Source of the DNA: Novipirellula herctigrandis
GTDB lineage: Bacteria > Planctomycetota > Planctomycetia > Pirellulales > Pirellulaceae
NCBI GenBank assembly: GCA_007859835.1
Contig: SJPJ01000001.1
Location: 675,440 to 739,439, forward strand
Direction: 5' to 3'
Length of the DNA: 64,000 nt
The notes beneath the pieces were generated by a model. The model made no database searches. It saw nothing but the letters and a program-made list of their open reading frames with translations, and had not been told where the DNA came from. Within the stretch, counting starts at the first letter, position 1. Each line of letters opens with the position of its first letter. This document shows positions 54,937-64,000 of the stretch, in pieces. The position numbers and the translations under genes were made by a program.

Positions 54937-56652
54937 AACGCCACCCCAATTGCACAACCAACCGCCCCTGACAAGCACCCGCTCGGGTCACGCGCGAAGG
55001 TACTGCTGACCAGTGTATTTGGCCCTTACGCCGTCGACGATGGTGCGGGTAGCCGCTTGATCAATCCAATGGAGTTGTACCACAACCAAGTGACTCGCGT
55101 GCAGCAAGCGTATTCGCTTCGAACGTTCCAGCGGTCGTGGGGTTTGATGCTGATCCAAGTCAACTTGGAAGCTCCCACCACGCTGCTTGATTTTCCGAGT
55201 GAAAAACGATTTTTGCAGGAAATCAAAGAGAACGATTACGACGTGGTGGGCATTAGTTCGATCCAAACGAACTTGATCAAGGTCCGCAAAATGTGTCGGA
55301 TGATTCGCAAGCATTTACCGAATGCCACCATCGTGATTGGCGGCCACATCGGTAACTTTCCTGGGCTTGATCAATTTTGCGACTATGATCACGTCGTTCG
55401 CGGTGACGGCATTTGTTGGATGCGGGACTTCCTCGGCCAAGATACACAGACGCCGCTGAAACACCCGCAAGTGATCGCGAACATTGGCAGTCGGATGATG
55501 GGTATCAACCTAAAAAACCATCCGGGCGATATTGCCGCAACGCTGATTCCGTCGGCTGGATGTCCGATGGGATGCAACTTCTGCTCAACGTCGGCGATGT
55601 TTGGCGGCAAAGGGAAATACGTCAAGTTCTTTGAGACCGGCCAGCAGCTATTCGATATCATGTGCCAACTCGAAAAGACGCTCGATACGCGGGCCTTCTT
55701 TGTCATGGACGAGAATTTTTTGGTCGACAAAAAGCGAGCACTCGGGCTGCTCGAATTGATGCAAAAGCACAACAAACCGTGGTCGCTATATCTGTTCAGC
55801 AGTGCGAACATCTTGAAGCAATACACCATGGAACAACTCGTTGCACTCGGGGTGAGTTGGGTTTGGATGGGCTTAGAAGGAAAATCGTCCCAGTACACCA
55901 AGTTGGCAGGAACCGATACATTTTCGCTGGTCAAAGAGCTTCAGTCCCACGGAATTCGCGTCTTGGGAAGCAGCATCATTGGGTTAGAAGAACATACACC
56001 TGAGAATATCGACGAAGCGATCGATCACGCGGTCGCTCATAACAGCGAATTTCACCAATTTATGCTCTACACGCCGATCCCTGGCACGCCATTGTATGCC
56101 GAGCACGAAGCCAAAGGCACGCTGTTGGATCGAAGCGAGATTTCGATTCCCGACATTCATGGGCAATTGAGATTCAATTTCCATCATCCAAATATCAAAG
56201 ATGGCCAAGAAACCGAGTTTCTATTGCGAGCTTTTCATCGTGACTTTGACGTCAATGGCCCCAGTGCAATCCGAATCATTCGTACGACTTTACGAACTTG
56301 GGAACGTTACAAAAATCATCCTGACGCACGGATTCGCGCACGATTTTCCGAGGAAGCAGCAAGTTTGCCGGTCAAGTATTCCGGAGTTCTCTGGGCCACC
56401 GAGCGTGCCTACGAGGACAAGCCACGGATCGCAAAAATGTGCTCGCAACTACTCGACGACATTCACGAGCTATACGGTGCAAAGTCGCGACATGCAGCCC
56501 CCATCGTTGGCCGCTATATTTTGAAAAGGCTTCGCGACGAGCAGGCACGATTGGCCGATGGATGGACCTACGAACCGCCAACGTACTACGAAACGAACGT
56601 GGACGACGGGCCAACCAATGCCACCCGCGTCGAGGGCGCTGCGACCACTTAA
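54907..56652 (+). CDS. B12-domain-like radical SAM protein
   Basis: The protein has 581 residues from the first of two duplicated ATGs. The N-terminal third (about 30-175) has the Rossmann-like layout of cobalamin-binding radical SAM proteins (VVGISSIQTNLIKVRKMCRMIRKHLPNATIVIGGHIGN), but no DxHxxG motif is visible. The 4Fe-4S cysteines are Cys219, Cys223 and Cys226 (AGCPMGCNFCSTSA). FFVMDENFLVDKKRA and GLEEHTPENIDEAI belong to the SAM barrel. It resembles the B12-dependent class B group that includes methyltransferases and hopanoid-type enzymes. The product is unknown. It converges with the SGNH gene with only six bases between. Confidence 0.9.
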   Translation: MPDSTMPDSTNATPIAQPTAPDKHPLGSRAKVLLTSVFGPYAVDDGAGSRLINPMELYHNQVTRVQQAYSLRTFQRSWGLMLIQVNLEAPTTLLDFPSEKRFLQEIKENDYDVVGISSIQTNLIKVRKMCRMIRKHLPNATIVIGGHIGNFPGLDQFCDYDHVVRGDGICWMRDFLGQDTQTPLKHPQVIANIGSRMMGINLKNHPGDIAATLIPSAGCPMGCNFCSTSAMFGGKGKYVKFFETGQQLFDIMCQLEKTLDTRAFFVMDENFLVDKKRALGLLELMQKHNKPWSLYLFSSANILKQYTMEQLVALGVSWVWMGLEGKSSQYTKLAGTDTFSLVKELQSHGIRVLGSSIIGLEEHTPENIDEAIDHAVAHNSEFHQFMLYTPIPGTPLYAEHEAKGTLLDRSEISIPDIHGQLRFNFHHPNIKDGQETEFLLRAFHRDFDVNGPSAIRIIRTTLRTWERYKNHPDARIRARFSEEAASLPVKYSGVLWATERAYEDKPRIAKMCSQLLDDIHELYGAKSRHAAPIVGRYILKRLRDEQARLADGWTYEPPTYYETNVDDGPTNATRVEGAATT

Positions 56653-56658
56653 GCGATT

Positions 56659-57423
56659 TTAGATTTCCAGCGTTTCACGCCACGTCTTGGCCATTAACGC
56701 ATGACCGGCCATGGTCGGATGGACGCCATCGCCAGCCCAATATTTTGGCTCCGCAACTTTGACGGCTTCATCAAACATTTCTTGGAATGGCACCCAACGA
56801 AGTGAGAGAGAGTCGGCAACTTTACGGGCGGCTTCGCGTCGCTCAGTGAATTCAGGGAACCACGAGTCATCGATCGCACCGCAGCGTAAAACGAACGGTT
56901 CGCAAATCACGATCGTGGTTTCTGGTAACTGCGCCGTTGTCTGAATCAACAATTCCGTTAACCCCGAATGGAAAGATTCGACAGTTCCATCGTATTTGCC
57001 TGATCGCTTGTGCCAAATATCGTTGACTCCGATCAGAATACTTAGCAGGTTCGGTTCGAGATCGATGCAATCTTGTTGCCAACGAGCCGCCAAATCGGGA
57101 ACTTTGTTTCCACTAATCCCTCGATTGAAAATCTGTAATCCGTTGGCCGGGTAATCTCTCAGCAACCCGCTTGCGATCATCATCGGATATCCGCTGCCGA
57201 ACCCACGCGGATCATTGACACCATTGCGCCGGCGGTCACGCCCGGCGTCCGTAATCGAGTCTCCTTGGAAAAGGATCGTGTCACCGGCCTCGAGCTTGAC
57301 CGGCCTCCCCAGAGAAGATTGGTCAGCCGCCAATGCGTGCGAAAACGGATCCTTCAAACCGAGTGCCACAACAGCAGCAGCTGATGCGCGAAACAGACGG
57401 CGACGGTCATAGGATGAGTTCAT
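56659..57423 (-). CDS. SGNH/GDSL hydrolase, Tat-exported
   Basis: The 254-residue protein has a Tat-like signal (DRRRLFRASAAAVVALGL). The catalytic blocks are complete: Ser56 in FQGDSITDAG, Gly105 in RGISGNKV, Asn134 in IGVNDIW, and Asp232 with His235 in GDGVHPTMAGH. Such periplasmic or secreted enzymes are esterases or carbohydrate deacetylases in polysaccharide breakdown. GAGAG lies about ten bases upstream. It converges with the radical SAM gene. Confidence 0.94.
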   Translation of the reverse strand: MNSSYDRRRLFRASAAAVVALGLKDPFSHALAADQSSLGRPVKLEAGDTILFQGDSITDAGRDRRRNGVNDPRGFGSGYPMMIASGLLRDYPANGLQIFNRGISGNKVPDLAARWQQDCIDLEPNLLSILIGVNDIWHKRSGKYDGTVESFHSGLTELLIQTTAQLPETTIVICEPFVLRCGAIDDSWFPEFTERREAARKVADSLSLRWVPFQEMFDEAVKVAEPKYWAGDGVHPTMAGHALMAKTWRETLEI

Positions 57424-57602
57424 TACGCAGGTTCTCTCGTTGAAATTTGAGGTGGGGACAATGGCGGATCAAAGACAGCAATTGTATACCAAAATAAGAC
57501 CACGTGGCTGTTACCCACACGAAACAGAGCCATTGCAATCCAATCGACATCAATCCTGCTTGCCTCTGCGGACCGCGATTTTTGCTGTTTCGAATGCGAA
57601 GA

Positions 57603-60600
57603 TTAATCCAAGAACGTATCAACACCACCGGTGGTTTTACTGTCGGAGGACCGATAGGCAGTCAACAGCGCGGACGGGTCAATCATTCGCCATGCAGGTA
57701 GACTGCCGAAAATGGTGGTGATGAGCACTCCACCACGCAGTGCCCAAAGCACATAGCCAACCGTCGCGATTCCGGCGGTCGCTCCGATGCCGCCGACATT
57801 TTCGACGCCGAAGAACAAGGAGTCTTCGGCAGCTTCCAAATTGTTGTTCCATTCCTGCCAAAGAATGGCATTGGAGATGTCCATGACCAGCATCCGATCA
57901 AGCATTTCGATCCCGCCGGATTGATTTTCCGTCAACGACATTTGCGAATATCCACCCCATGAGAAACTGCCCGCTCTCGCGTTAATTCCGTTCAATCCGC
58001 GGGCCACCGCTTGGCCGGAGCTACTTGATTCATCTCCAGAATCACTCACATCGGATTCGGCATTTTTCTTCTCGGCCGATTCTCGTTCGCTCTCTTCCGT
58101 AGTTGTCCCGGTCGAATTGCCAATCGGGCTTGGTGTGGATGGATCCGCGGTGTCAGTATCTCCTGAAGGGTCACTGTCGTCCGTTTGCTCGGAATCGCCA
58201 TCGTCAGCACCATCATCTCCGCTGTCATCGGTGCTATCGTCGTCACTACTGTCGCTATCGCCGTCGTCATCACCGCTGTCGCTATCGGCTGTGTCCACCG
58301 CATTGACCGTGATCGTAACCGTGACCGTGTTGCTATCAAGTTCGCCGTCATTTGCGACATAGGTGAAGGTGTCGATGCCAAAGAATCCACCCGCCGGCGT
58401 ATAGACAAAACTGCCGTCGGTAAGTGTAACGAGGACACCGTTCGAAGGTCCGGAGACCAAGGTCATCTGAAGCGTATCCATGTCGGTATCGATGTCATTT
58501 AGCAAAACACCTGGATTGACCGTCAACGTCTCACCGGCGAACATCGCGTAGGCATCATCCACTGCAACCGGTGCTTCGTTAACGTCGAGAATTTGGATGG
58601 TGAAGTCCACGAAACTTGTCGATCCATCAACCGAATCGGCTTGGACCGTGATCGTGTGGATCGATTGCGATTCGTAATCGAATGGACCGGCGACGGTGAT
58701 TTCGCCAGTGACCGCGTCGATCGCGAACAGGCATCCCGCATCATCAAATAACGAATAGGTAACGGTATTGTTACTTCCGTCTGCGTCGATCGCATGTGCG
58801 GTGACGCCAACGTAGGTTCCGATGGCGGCATTTTCGTTGACTTGGTTCGCTGCGCCGTCGCTGTCCCACGGCAAGCTGATATCGAATTCGTCAATATCGT
58901 TGAGCGTGACCGTAAACGTCTCGTCGTAATACGCGCCCGACGTGTCGGTGACACGAACGGTGATGGCATGGCTTGTCGCTATTTCATAGTCCAATAGGCT
59001 CGAATCGGCAACGCGAATATCTCCTGATGCATCGATGGTAAATCGCCCATCGGGGTTCTGTATCGAGAAGGTGAGACTATCGCCTGAGTCAACATCGCTT
59101 CCGGTGACCGTGCCAACCAATTGACCGGCGGCAAGGTTTTCATCAATTACCATTCCAGTCGCATCGATGTCGTTCGGGTTGTCGTTGGATCCTTCGATGG
59201 TGATCGTGATCTGCGTTGTGGTTGCGACTCCGTTTTCGTCGACCATCGTATAGGTAAAAACGTCACTGAGCGTATCGGTTGCTGTCCGCAGGGCGTCGAC
59301 GATTGGGTTGCCATTATCGACATTGTAGACGTAGCTGCCGTCACTGTTGATGGTGATCTCGCCATAGTTCCCCGTTACACTGCTTCCAACATTTCCCGAC
59401 GCGGATCCCTGAACGCCAAGTGTTACGCCTGTGACCGCGTGAGTGTCACTTAAATCCGCATCGGTGTCGTTGGCCAGGACATTGCCGGTCGTCGGTGCTC
59501 CAAAGGTTCCGTTGGCGACCCCGCCTGCTTCGGTGGCCGTATCGGTATCCACCATAGCAACAGGCCCATCATTTGTTCCGGTAACGGTGATCACAACGTT
59601 GGCTTGACTGGTGGCGCCGTTGTTGTCTTCCACTTCGTAAGTAAATGTCACATCGCGATTTTCGCCCAGCGCGAGATCTTGGAAATCCGCACCGGGATCG
59701 AACGCATAGTCGCCGTTGCTCTGGACCGTGACATTGCCTTCGGATGTATTCGTCACGAGGGAGTACGAATGCGTGTCGCTTGTGTCTACGTCGGTTTCCG
59801 AAAGTGTCCCGTTGACGACCGCGCCATCTTCGGTCGCCGTATTGACCCCCGCCTGGGCGACCGGACCGTCGTTGGTGCCAGTCACGGTAATCACGATATT
59901 GGCTTGACTGGTCGCGCCGTTGTTGTCTTCCACTTCGTAAGTGAAGGTCACATCACGGGTTTCACCCAACGCAAGATCTTGGAAGTCCGCACCGGGATCG
60001 AATGCATAGTCGCCGTTGGACTGGACCGTGACACTGCCTTCGCTGGTGTTGGTGACCAACGAATAGGTGTGCGTGTCATTGGTATCGACATCGGCTTCGC
60101 TGAGTGTTCCATTGACCACGGCCCCGTCTTCAGTCGCCGTATCGGTGCCCGCTTGCGCGACGGGACCATCGTTGGTGCCGGCCACGGTGATCACCACGTT
60201 GGCCTGGCTGGTCACACCGTGGTTGTCCTCGACCTCGAACGTGAACGTTACGTCACGGGTTTCACCAAGAGCCAAATCTTGGAAGTCGGCACCGGGGTCA
60301 AACGAGTAGTCACCGTTGGACTGGACCGTGGCACTGCCTTCGGCGGTGTTGGTGATCAGCGAATAAGTGTGCGTATCACTGGTGTCCGCATCCGTTTCGC
60401 TGAGCGTGCCGTTGACAACCGCGCCATCTTCGGTCGCGGTATTGGTTCCCGCTTGTGCGACCGGACCGTCGTTGGTGCCGGTCACGGTGATCACGACGTT
60501 TGCTTGACTGGTGCCGCCGTTGTTGTCTTCGACTTCGTAGGTGAAAGTCACATCGCGAGTTTCACCCAACGCGAGATCTTGGAAGTCGGCACCGGGGTCG

Positions 60601-63600
60601 AATGTGTAATCACCGTTGGACTGAACGTTAGCACTGCCTTCGCTGGTGTTCGTCACTAGCGAATAGGTATGCGTATCGCTAGTATCGACATCGGTTTCAC
60701 TCACGGTTCCGCTGACGATCGCCCCGTCTTCGGTCGCCGTGTTGGTGCCCGCTTGCGCGACGGGACCATCGTTGGTACCGGTCACGGTGATCACCACGTT
60801 GGCTTGGCTGGTCACCCCGTGGTTGTCCTCGACCTCGAACGTGAACGTCACGTCACGAGTTTCACCAAGAGCCAAATCTTGGAAGTCGGAACCGGGGTCG
60901 AACGCATAGTCGCCGTTGGACTGAACCGTCACGCTGCCTTCGGCGGTATCCGTGATTAGCGAATAGGTGTGCGTATCACTGGTGTCCGCATCCGTTTCGC
61001 TGAGCGTGCCGTTGACAACCGCGCCATCTTCGGTCGCGGTATTGACCCCTGCCTGGGCGACAGGACCGTCGTTGGTGCCGGTCACGGTGATCACGACGTT
61101 CGCTTGATTGGTGCCGCCGTTGTTGTCTTCGACTTCGTAGGTGAAAGTCACATCGCGAGTTTCACCGAGTGCGAGATCTTGAAAGTCGGCACCGGGGTCG
61201 AATGTGTAATCACCGTTGGATTGAACGTTAGCACTGCCTTCGCTGGTGTTCGTCACTAGCGAATAGGTATGCGTATCGCTAGTGTCGACATCGGTTTCAC
61301 TCACGGTTCCGCTGACGATCGCCCCGTCTTCGGTCGCCGTGTTGGTGCCCGCTTGCGCGACGGGACCATCGTTGGTACCGGTCACGGTGATCACGACGTT
61401 GGCTTGACTGGTGGCGCCGTTGTTGTCTTCGACTTCGTAGGTAAATGTCACGTCGCGAGTCTCACCAAGTGCCAAATCTTGGAAGTCCGCGCCTGGGTCG
61501 AACGCATAGTCGCCGTTGGACTGAACCGTCACGCTGCCTTCGGCGGTATCCGTGATCAACGAATAGGTGTGCGTATCAATCGTGTCGATGTCGGTCTCCG
61601 AAAGCGTTCCGTTGACAATCGCACCATCTTCGGTCGCGGTATTGGTTCCTGCTTGCGCGACCGGACCGTCGTTGGTGCCGGTCACGGTAATCACGACATT
61701 GGCTTGGCTGGTCGCTCCGTGGTTGTCTTCGACTTCGTAGGTGAAAGTCACATCGCGAGTTTCGCCAAGGGCCAAGTCCTGGAAGTCCGCACCGGGATCA
61801 AACGAGTAGTCGCCGTTGGACTGAACTGTCGCGCTACCTTCGCTGGTATTGGTGACTAATGAATAAGTGTGCGTATCCGTTGTATCCGCATCGGTTTCAC
61901 TGAGCGTCCCGTTGACGACCGCGCCATCTTCGGTGGCCGTGTTGGTTCCCGCTTGCGCGACCGGTCCGTCATTGGTCCCGGTGACGGTAATTACGACGTT
62001 GGCTTGACTGGTTCCTCCGTTGCCGTCGTCGACTTCGTAAGTAAATGTCACGTCGCGAGTCTCACCGAGAGCGAGATCTTGGAAGTCTGCGTCAGGATCA
62101 AACGCATAGTCGCCGTTCGACTGGACCGTGACGCTGCCTTCGGCAGTATCGGTCACCAGCGAATAGGTATGCGTGTCATTGGTATCGACATCGGTTTCGC
62201 TAAGCGTGCCGTTGACGACCGCGCCATCTTCGGTGGCGGTGTTGGTTCCCGATTGAGCGACCGGGCCATCGTTGGTTCCCGCGACAGTGATCGTAATCGT
62301 TTCCTGGCTTGTGGCTCCATTGTTGTCCTCGACTTCGAACACGAACGTCACATCACGAGTTTCGCCGACGGCCAAGTCTTGGAAGTCGCTGCCGGGATCG
62401 TAACTATAGGAACCGTCGAGGTTTACGGTGGCGGAGCCTTCACTGGTGTCTGTGATCAATGTGTAAGTGTGCGTGTCACTTGTGTCGAGATCCGTTTCGG
62501 TCAATTGTCCATTCACGACAACGCCATCTTCCGTAGCGGTGTTTGTGCCCGACTGAGCGATAGCACCATCGTTGGTGCCGTCGATGGTGATGGTGACTTC
62601 CTGCGTATCCGTCGCTCCCTGGGTATCCGTGGCCGTGATCGTATAGGTCAGCGTCAACGATTCGCCCACGGCGAGGTAGTCGAAAGCTTCGCCAGCCGAA
62701 TGGAAATCCCAAGTCAGCGTATTAGTCAACTCGGCTGTGCCAACGACATTCGCCGTGGAGGACAACATTGACAACAAGGTCGCATTGTTTGGCTGTAGCC
62801 CCGTCGTGGTGCCACCGGCAACGACACTGCTGACGGTTGAAGTGACAGCATCCGAAAGATCAAGGTCTGTGACGGTTAGCGTTCCACTGGATATTAGCGT
62901 CGTATCCGTTTCCGTCAGCGTCTCGGCGATGCTGTCACCAACGTCCACGATGATATCCGGTGCGTCGTTGGTGCCGTCAATGGTGATGGTGACTTCTTGA
63001 GTGTCCGTCGCTCCCTGGTCGTCAGTGACCGTGATCGTATAGGTCAGAGTCAACGACTCGCCTACGGCAAGATAGTCAAACGCCTCAGCGGCGGAGTTAA
63101 AGTTCCAAGTCAATTGGTCAGTAATTTCGGCGCCGTCGAGAACATTCGTTGTCGATGTCAACATCGCCAGCAAGGCTGCATTATTCGATTGCAAGCCAGC
63201 GGTCGTGCCCGTGGCCACCACGCCATCGACCGAGGATGTGACGGGATCGTTAAGGTCAATATCGTTGACGGTCAGTGTCCCGGAACTTGTCAACGTCGTG
63301 TCGGTTTCCGTCAGCGATTCGGATTCCGAATCACCGGTTTCGATCGTGATTTCAGGAGCGTCGTTTTGCCCCTGAATGGTGACAGTGACCTGGGTCGTCG
63401 ACGTTGCGTCAGACGCATCGATCGTTGTATAGGTGAAAACGTCGTCAAGCGTGTCACTGCTTGTTGCCAGAGCTTCAACGGCCGCGTTGCTATTGTCAAC
63501 TGTGTACGAATAGTTTCCGTTGATGTCGATCGTGATCGAACCGTAAGTGCCAGTGATGGCGGTGCCGACGTTGCCTGACGCCGAGCCTTGAACTCCTACA

Positions 63601-64000
63601 GCAACACCATCCACAATCTTCCAGTCGCCTGCATCGACGTCGGTATCATTGGACAATACGTTTCCCGACGGATCCGTTCCGGCCGTACCATTGTCGACCC
63701 CGCCCGATTCAACAGCAATTGCGGTCTCGCCCACGGCTACCGGAGCATCGTTCGCCCCGTGCAACGTGATGGTGATTTGCGATGTACTGTCCAGCCCCAA
63801 ACCATCATCAACCGTGTAGGAAAAAACTTCAGACAATGTCTCGGTTGCCGTACGTAACGATTGAACGGTCGAATTGCTATTGTCGACCGTATAGTCGTAA
63901 GTGCCGTCGGCGTTGATTGTGATCGATCCGTACAATCCAGCGACGGTGGCACCTACCGAACCGCTGGTCGTACCAACCACACCTTGAGCGACTCCGGTGA
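57603..64000 (-). CDS. Giant surface protein with VCBS/cadherin repeats and C-terminal membrane anchor (partial)
   Basis: More than 2,125 residues are encoded and the frame stays open past 64000, so the N-terminus is missing. From the window edge it has several VCBS-like domains, two larger ~130-residue copies, and ten 100-residue repeats (TATEDGAVVNGTLSETD; YSFDPGADFQDLALGETRDV; TVTGTND). Another VCBS-like domain, two cadherin-like domains (FDYE...H.ITV) and a tandem-95-type domain (LLNDIDTDMDTLQ) follow. An Asp/Ser-rich stretch precedes the end, which has a hydrophobic anchor with YVLWALRGG and LPAWRMIDPSALL. The repeats are acidic and probably bind calcium. It is a candidate adhesin anchored to a membrane. 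Confidence 0.93.
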   Translation of the reverse strand, partial: TGVAQGVVGTTSGSVGATVAGLYGSITINADGTYDYTVDNSNSTVQSLRTATETLSEVFSYTVDDGLGLDSTSQITITLHGANDAPVAVGETAIAVESGGVDNGTAGTDPSGNVLSNDTDVDAGDWKIVDGVAVGVQGSASGNVGTAITGTYGSITIDINGNYSYTVDNSNAAVEALATSSDTLDDVFTYTTIDASDATSTTQVTVTIQGQNDAPEITIETGDSESESLTETDTTLTSSGTLTVNDIDLNDPVTSSVDGVVATGTTAGLQSNNAALLAMLTSTTNVLDGAEITDQLTWNFNSAAEAFDYLAVGESLTLTYTITVTDDQGATDTQEVTITIDGTNDAPDIIVDVGDSIAETLTETDTTLISSGTLTVTDLDLSDAVTSTVSSVVAGGTTTGLQPNNATLLSMLSSTANVVGTAELTNTLTWDFHSAGEAFDYLAVGESLTLTYTITATDTQGATDTQEVTITIDGTNDGAIAQSGTNTATEDGVVVNGQLTETDLDTSDTHTYTLITDTSEGSATVNLDGSYSYDPGSDFQDLAVGETRDVTFVFEVEDNNGATSQETITITVAGTNDGPVAQSGTNTATEDGAVVNGTLSETDVDTNDTHTYSLVTDTAEGSVTVQSNGDYAFDPDADFQDLALGETRDVTFTYEVDDGNGGTSQANVVITVTGTNDGPVAQAGTNTATEDGAVVNGTLSETDADTTDTHTYSLVTNTSEGSATVQSNGDYSFDPGADFQDLALGETRDVTFTYEVEDNHGATSQANVVITVTGTNDGPVAQAGTNTATEDGAIVNGTLSETDIDTIDTHTYSLITDTAEGSVTVQSNGDYAFDPGADFQDLALGETRDVTFTYEVEDNNGATSQANVVITVTGTNDGPVAQAGTNTATEDGAIVSGTVSETDVDTSDTHTYSLVTNTSEGSANVQSNGDYTFDPGADFQDLALGETRDVTFTYEVEDNNGGTNQANVVITVTGTNDGPVAQAGVNTATEDGAVVNGTLSETDADTSDTHTYSLITDTAEGSVTVQSNGDYAFDPGSDFQDLALGETRDVTFTFEVEDNHGVTSQANVVITVTGTNDGPVAQAGTNTATEDGAIVSGTVSETDVDTSDTHTYSLVTNTSEGSANVQSNGDYTFDPGADFQDLALGETRDVTFTYEVEDNNGGTSQANVVITVTGTNDGPVAQAGTNTATEDGAVVNGTLSETDADTSDTHTYSLITNTAEGSATVQSNGDYSFDPGADFQDLALGETRDVTFTFEVEDNHGVTSQANVVITVAGTNDGPVAQAGTDTATEDGAVVNGTLSEADVDTNDTHTYSLVTNTSEGSVTVQSNGDYAFDPGADFQDLALGETRDVTFTYEVEDNNGATSQANIVITVTGTNDGPVAQAGVNTATEDGAVVNGTLSETDVDTSDTHSYSLVTNTSEGNVTVQSNGDYAFDPGADFQDLALGENRDVTFTYEVEDNNGATSQANVVITVTGTNDGPVAMVDTDTATEAGGVANGTFGAPTTGNVLANDTDADLSDTHAVTGVTLGVQGSASGNVGSSVTGNYGEITINSDGSYVYNVDNGNPIVDALRTATDTLSDVFTYTMVDENGVATTTQITITIEGSNDNPNDIDATGMVIDENLAAGQLVGTVTGSDVDSGDSLTFSIQNPDGRFTIDASGDIRVADSSLLDYEIATSHAITVRVTDTSGAYYDETFTVTLNDIDEFDISLPWDSDGAANQVNENAAIGTYVGVTAHAIDADGSNNTVTYSLFDDAGCLFAIDAVTGEITVAGPFDYESQSIHTITVQADSVDGSTSFVDFTIQILDVNEAPVAVDDAYAMFAGETLTVNPGVLLNDIDTDMDTLQMTLVSGPSNGVLVTLTDGSFVYTPAGGFFGIDTFTYVANDGELDSNTVTVTITVNAVDTADSDSGDDDGDSDSSDDDSTDDSGDDGADDGDSEQTDDSDPSGDTDTADPSTPSPIGNSTGTTTEESERESAEKKNAESDVSDSGDESSSSGQAVARGLNGINARAGSFSWGGYSQMSLTENQSGGIEMLDRMLVMDISNAILWQEWNNNLEAAEDSLFFGVENVGGIGATAGIATVGYVLWALRGGVLITTIFGSLPAWRMIDPSALLTAYRSSDSKTTGGVDTFLD
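59568..62567. repeat. Ten 300-bp tandem repeats in the giant surface protein
   Basis: The repeat boundary at GPVAQ (minus strand) recurs exactly every 300 bp from 62567 to 59568. The outer two copies are more diverged. The copies at 61068-61367 and 60468-60767 are closest to each other, as are those at 60768-61067 and 60168-60467, so a 600-bp block appears duplicated. Confidence 0.95.

Noticed and set aside
59604-62771. Long plus-strand open frames over the 300-bp repeats
   Set aside because: They are antisense to the giant surface protein and stay open only because each repeat has the same composition.

Overview
The window looks like a chromosomal segment of a planctomycete of the Pirellulaceae type (Rhodopirellula/Novipirellula-like). 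This rests on family content, not a database search: a DUF1559 pseudopilin-type protein, a DUF1501 protein, DUF1080 domains fused to a metallohydrolase-like domain, a DUF6288/HEAT-type protein, an iduronate-2-sulfatase-like sulfatase, Tat-exported sugar-isomerase and SGNH proteins, and a very large VCBS/cadherin surface protein. GC is moderate. I found no rRNA, tRNA or CRISPR.

Layout. 1-3.9 kb: a catabolic cluster on the minus strand (aldehyde dehydrogenase, DapA-type lyase/aldolase, and the first 44 codons of a secreted protein that may be a GH95-like hydrolase), divergent from a GntR-type regulator with two winged-helix domains. The shared intergenic region has overlapping promoters and paired palindromes. 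4-8.3 kb: a sulfatase convergent with a secreted PDZ/HEAT protein. 8.3-9.7 kb: decayed, inverted IS1380-family transposase remnants. 9.8-12.8 kb: a lipoprotein and a PAS-sigma54 activator. 12.8-19.2 kb: a metal-efflux operon (Cys/His-rich exported protein, CusB/CzcB-type adaptor, CusA/CzcA-type pump) ending in a HisA-like TIM barrel. 19.5-24.8 kb: fatty-acid desaturase, PPK2, SRAP protein, DUF1559 protein. 23.6-33.3 kb: two transsulfuration enzymes, methionine aminopeptidase, a receiver/anti-sigma-like kinase, a hybrid histidine kinase, and a cysteine desulfurase. 33.4-42.9 kb: a beta-propeller protein, DJ-1/PfpI, ribosomal protein S1, two unrecognised proteins, DUF1501, and a WYL regulator. 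42.9-50.8 kb: an hpt-glycosyltransferase-glycosyltransferase operon, a small unknown, a DUF3365 lipoprotein with an exported TIM barrel, arginine decarboxylase, and an A-type Fe-S carrier. 51.2-57.4 kb: DegT aminotransferase, a DUF1080-DUF1080-PHP-like fusion, a radical SAM protein, and an SGNH hydrolase. 57.6-64 kb: the C-terminal 2,100+ residues of a giant surface protein that runs off the right edge.

The most striking signal that gene calls do not explain is a large set of short, locus-specific tandem repeats (mostly 15-bp units, also 9, 12, 16, 17, 21 and 24 bp). They lie in intergenic gaps and inside genes. One encodes the hydrophobic part of a signal peptide (34966-35070), one duplicates a start codon (54907-54936), and one duplicates a stop codon (46368-46393). 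Units are near-identical within a locus but unrelated between loci, which suggests local expansion and not a dispersed repeat family. Several arrays alternate two unit variants, as if 30-bp dimers were copied. The giant protein shows the same at larger scale: ten 300-bp repeats containing an apparent 600-bp duplication.
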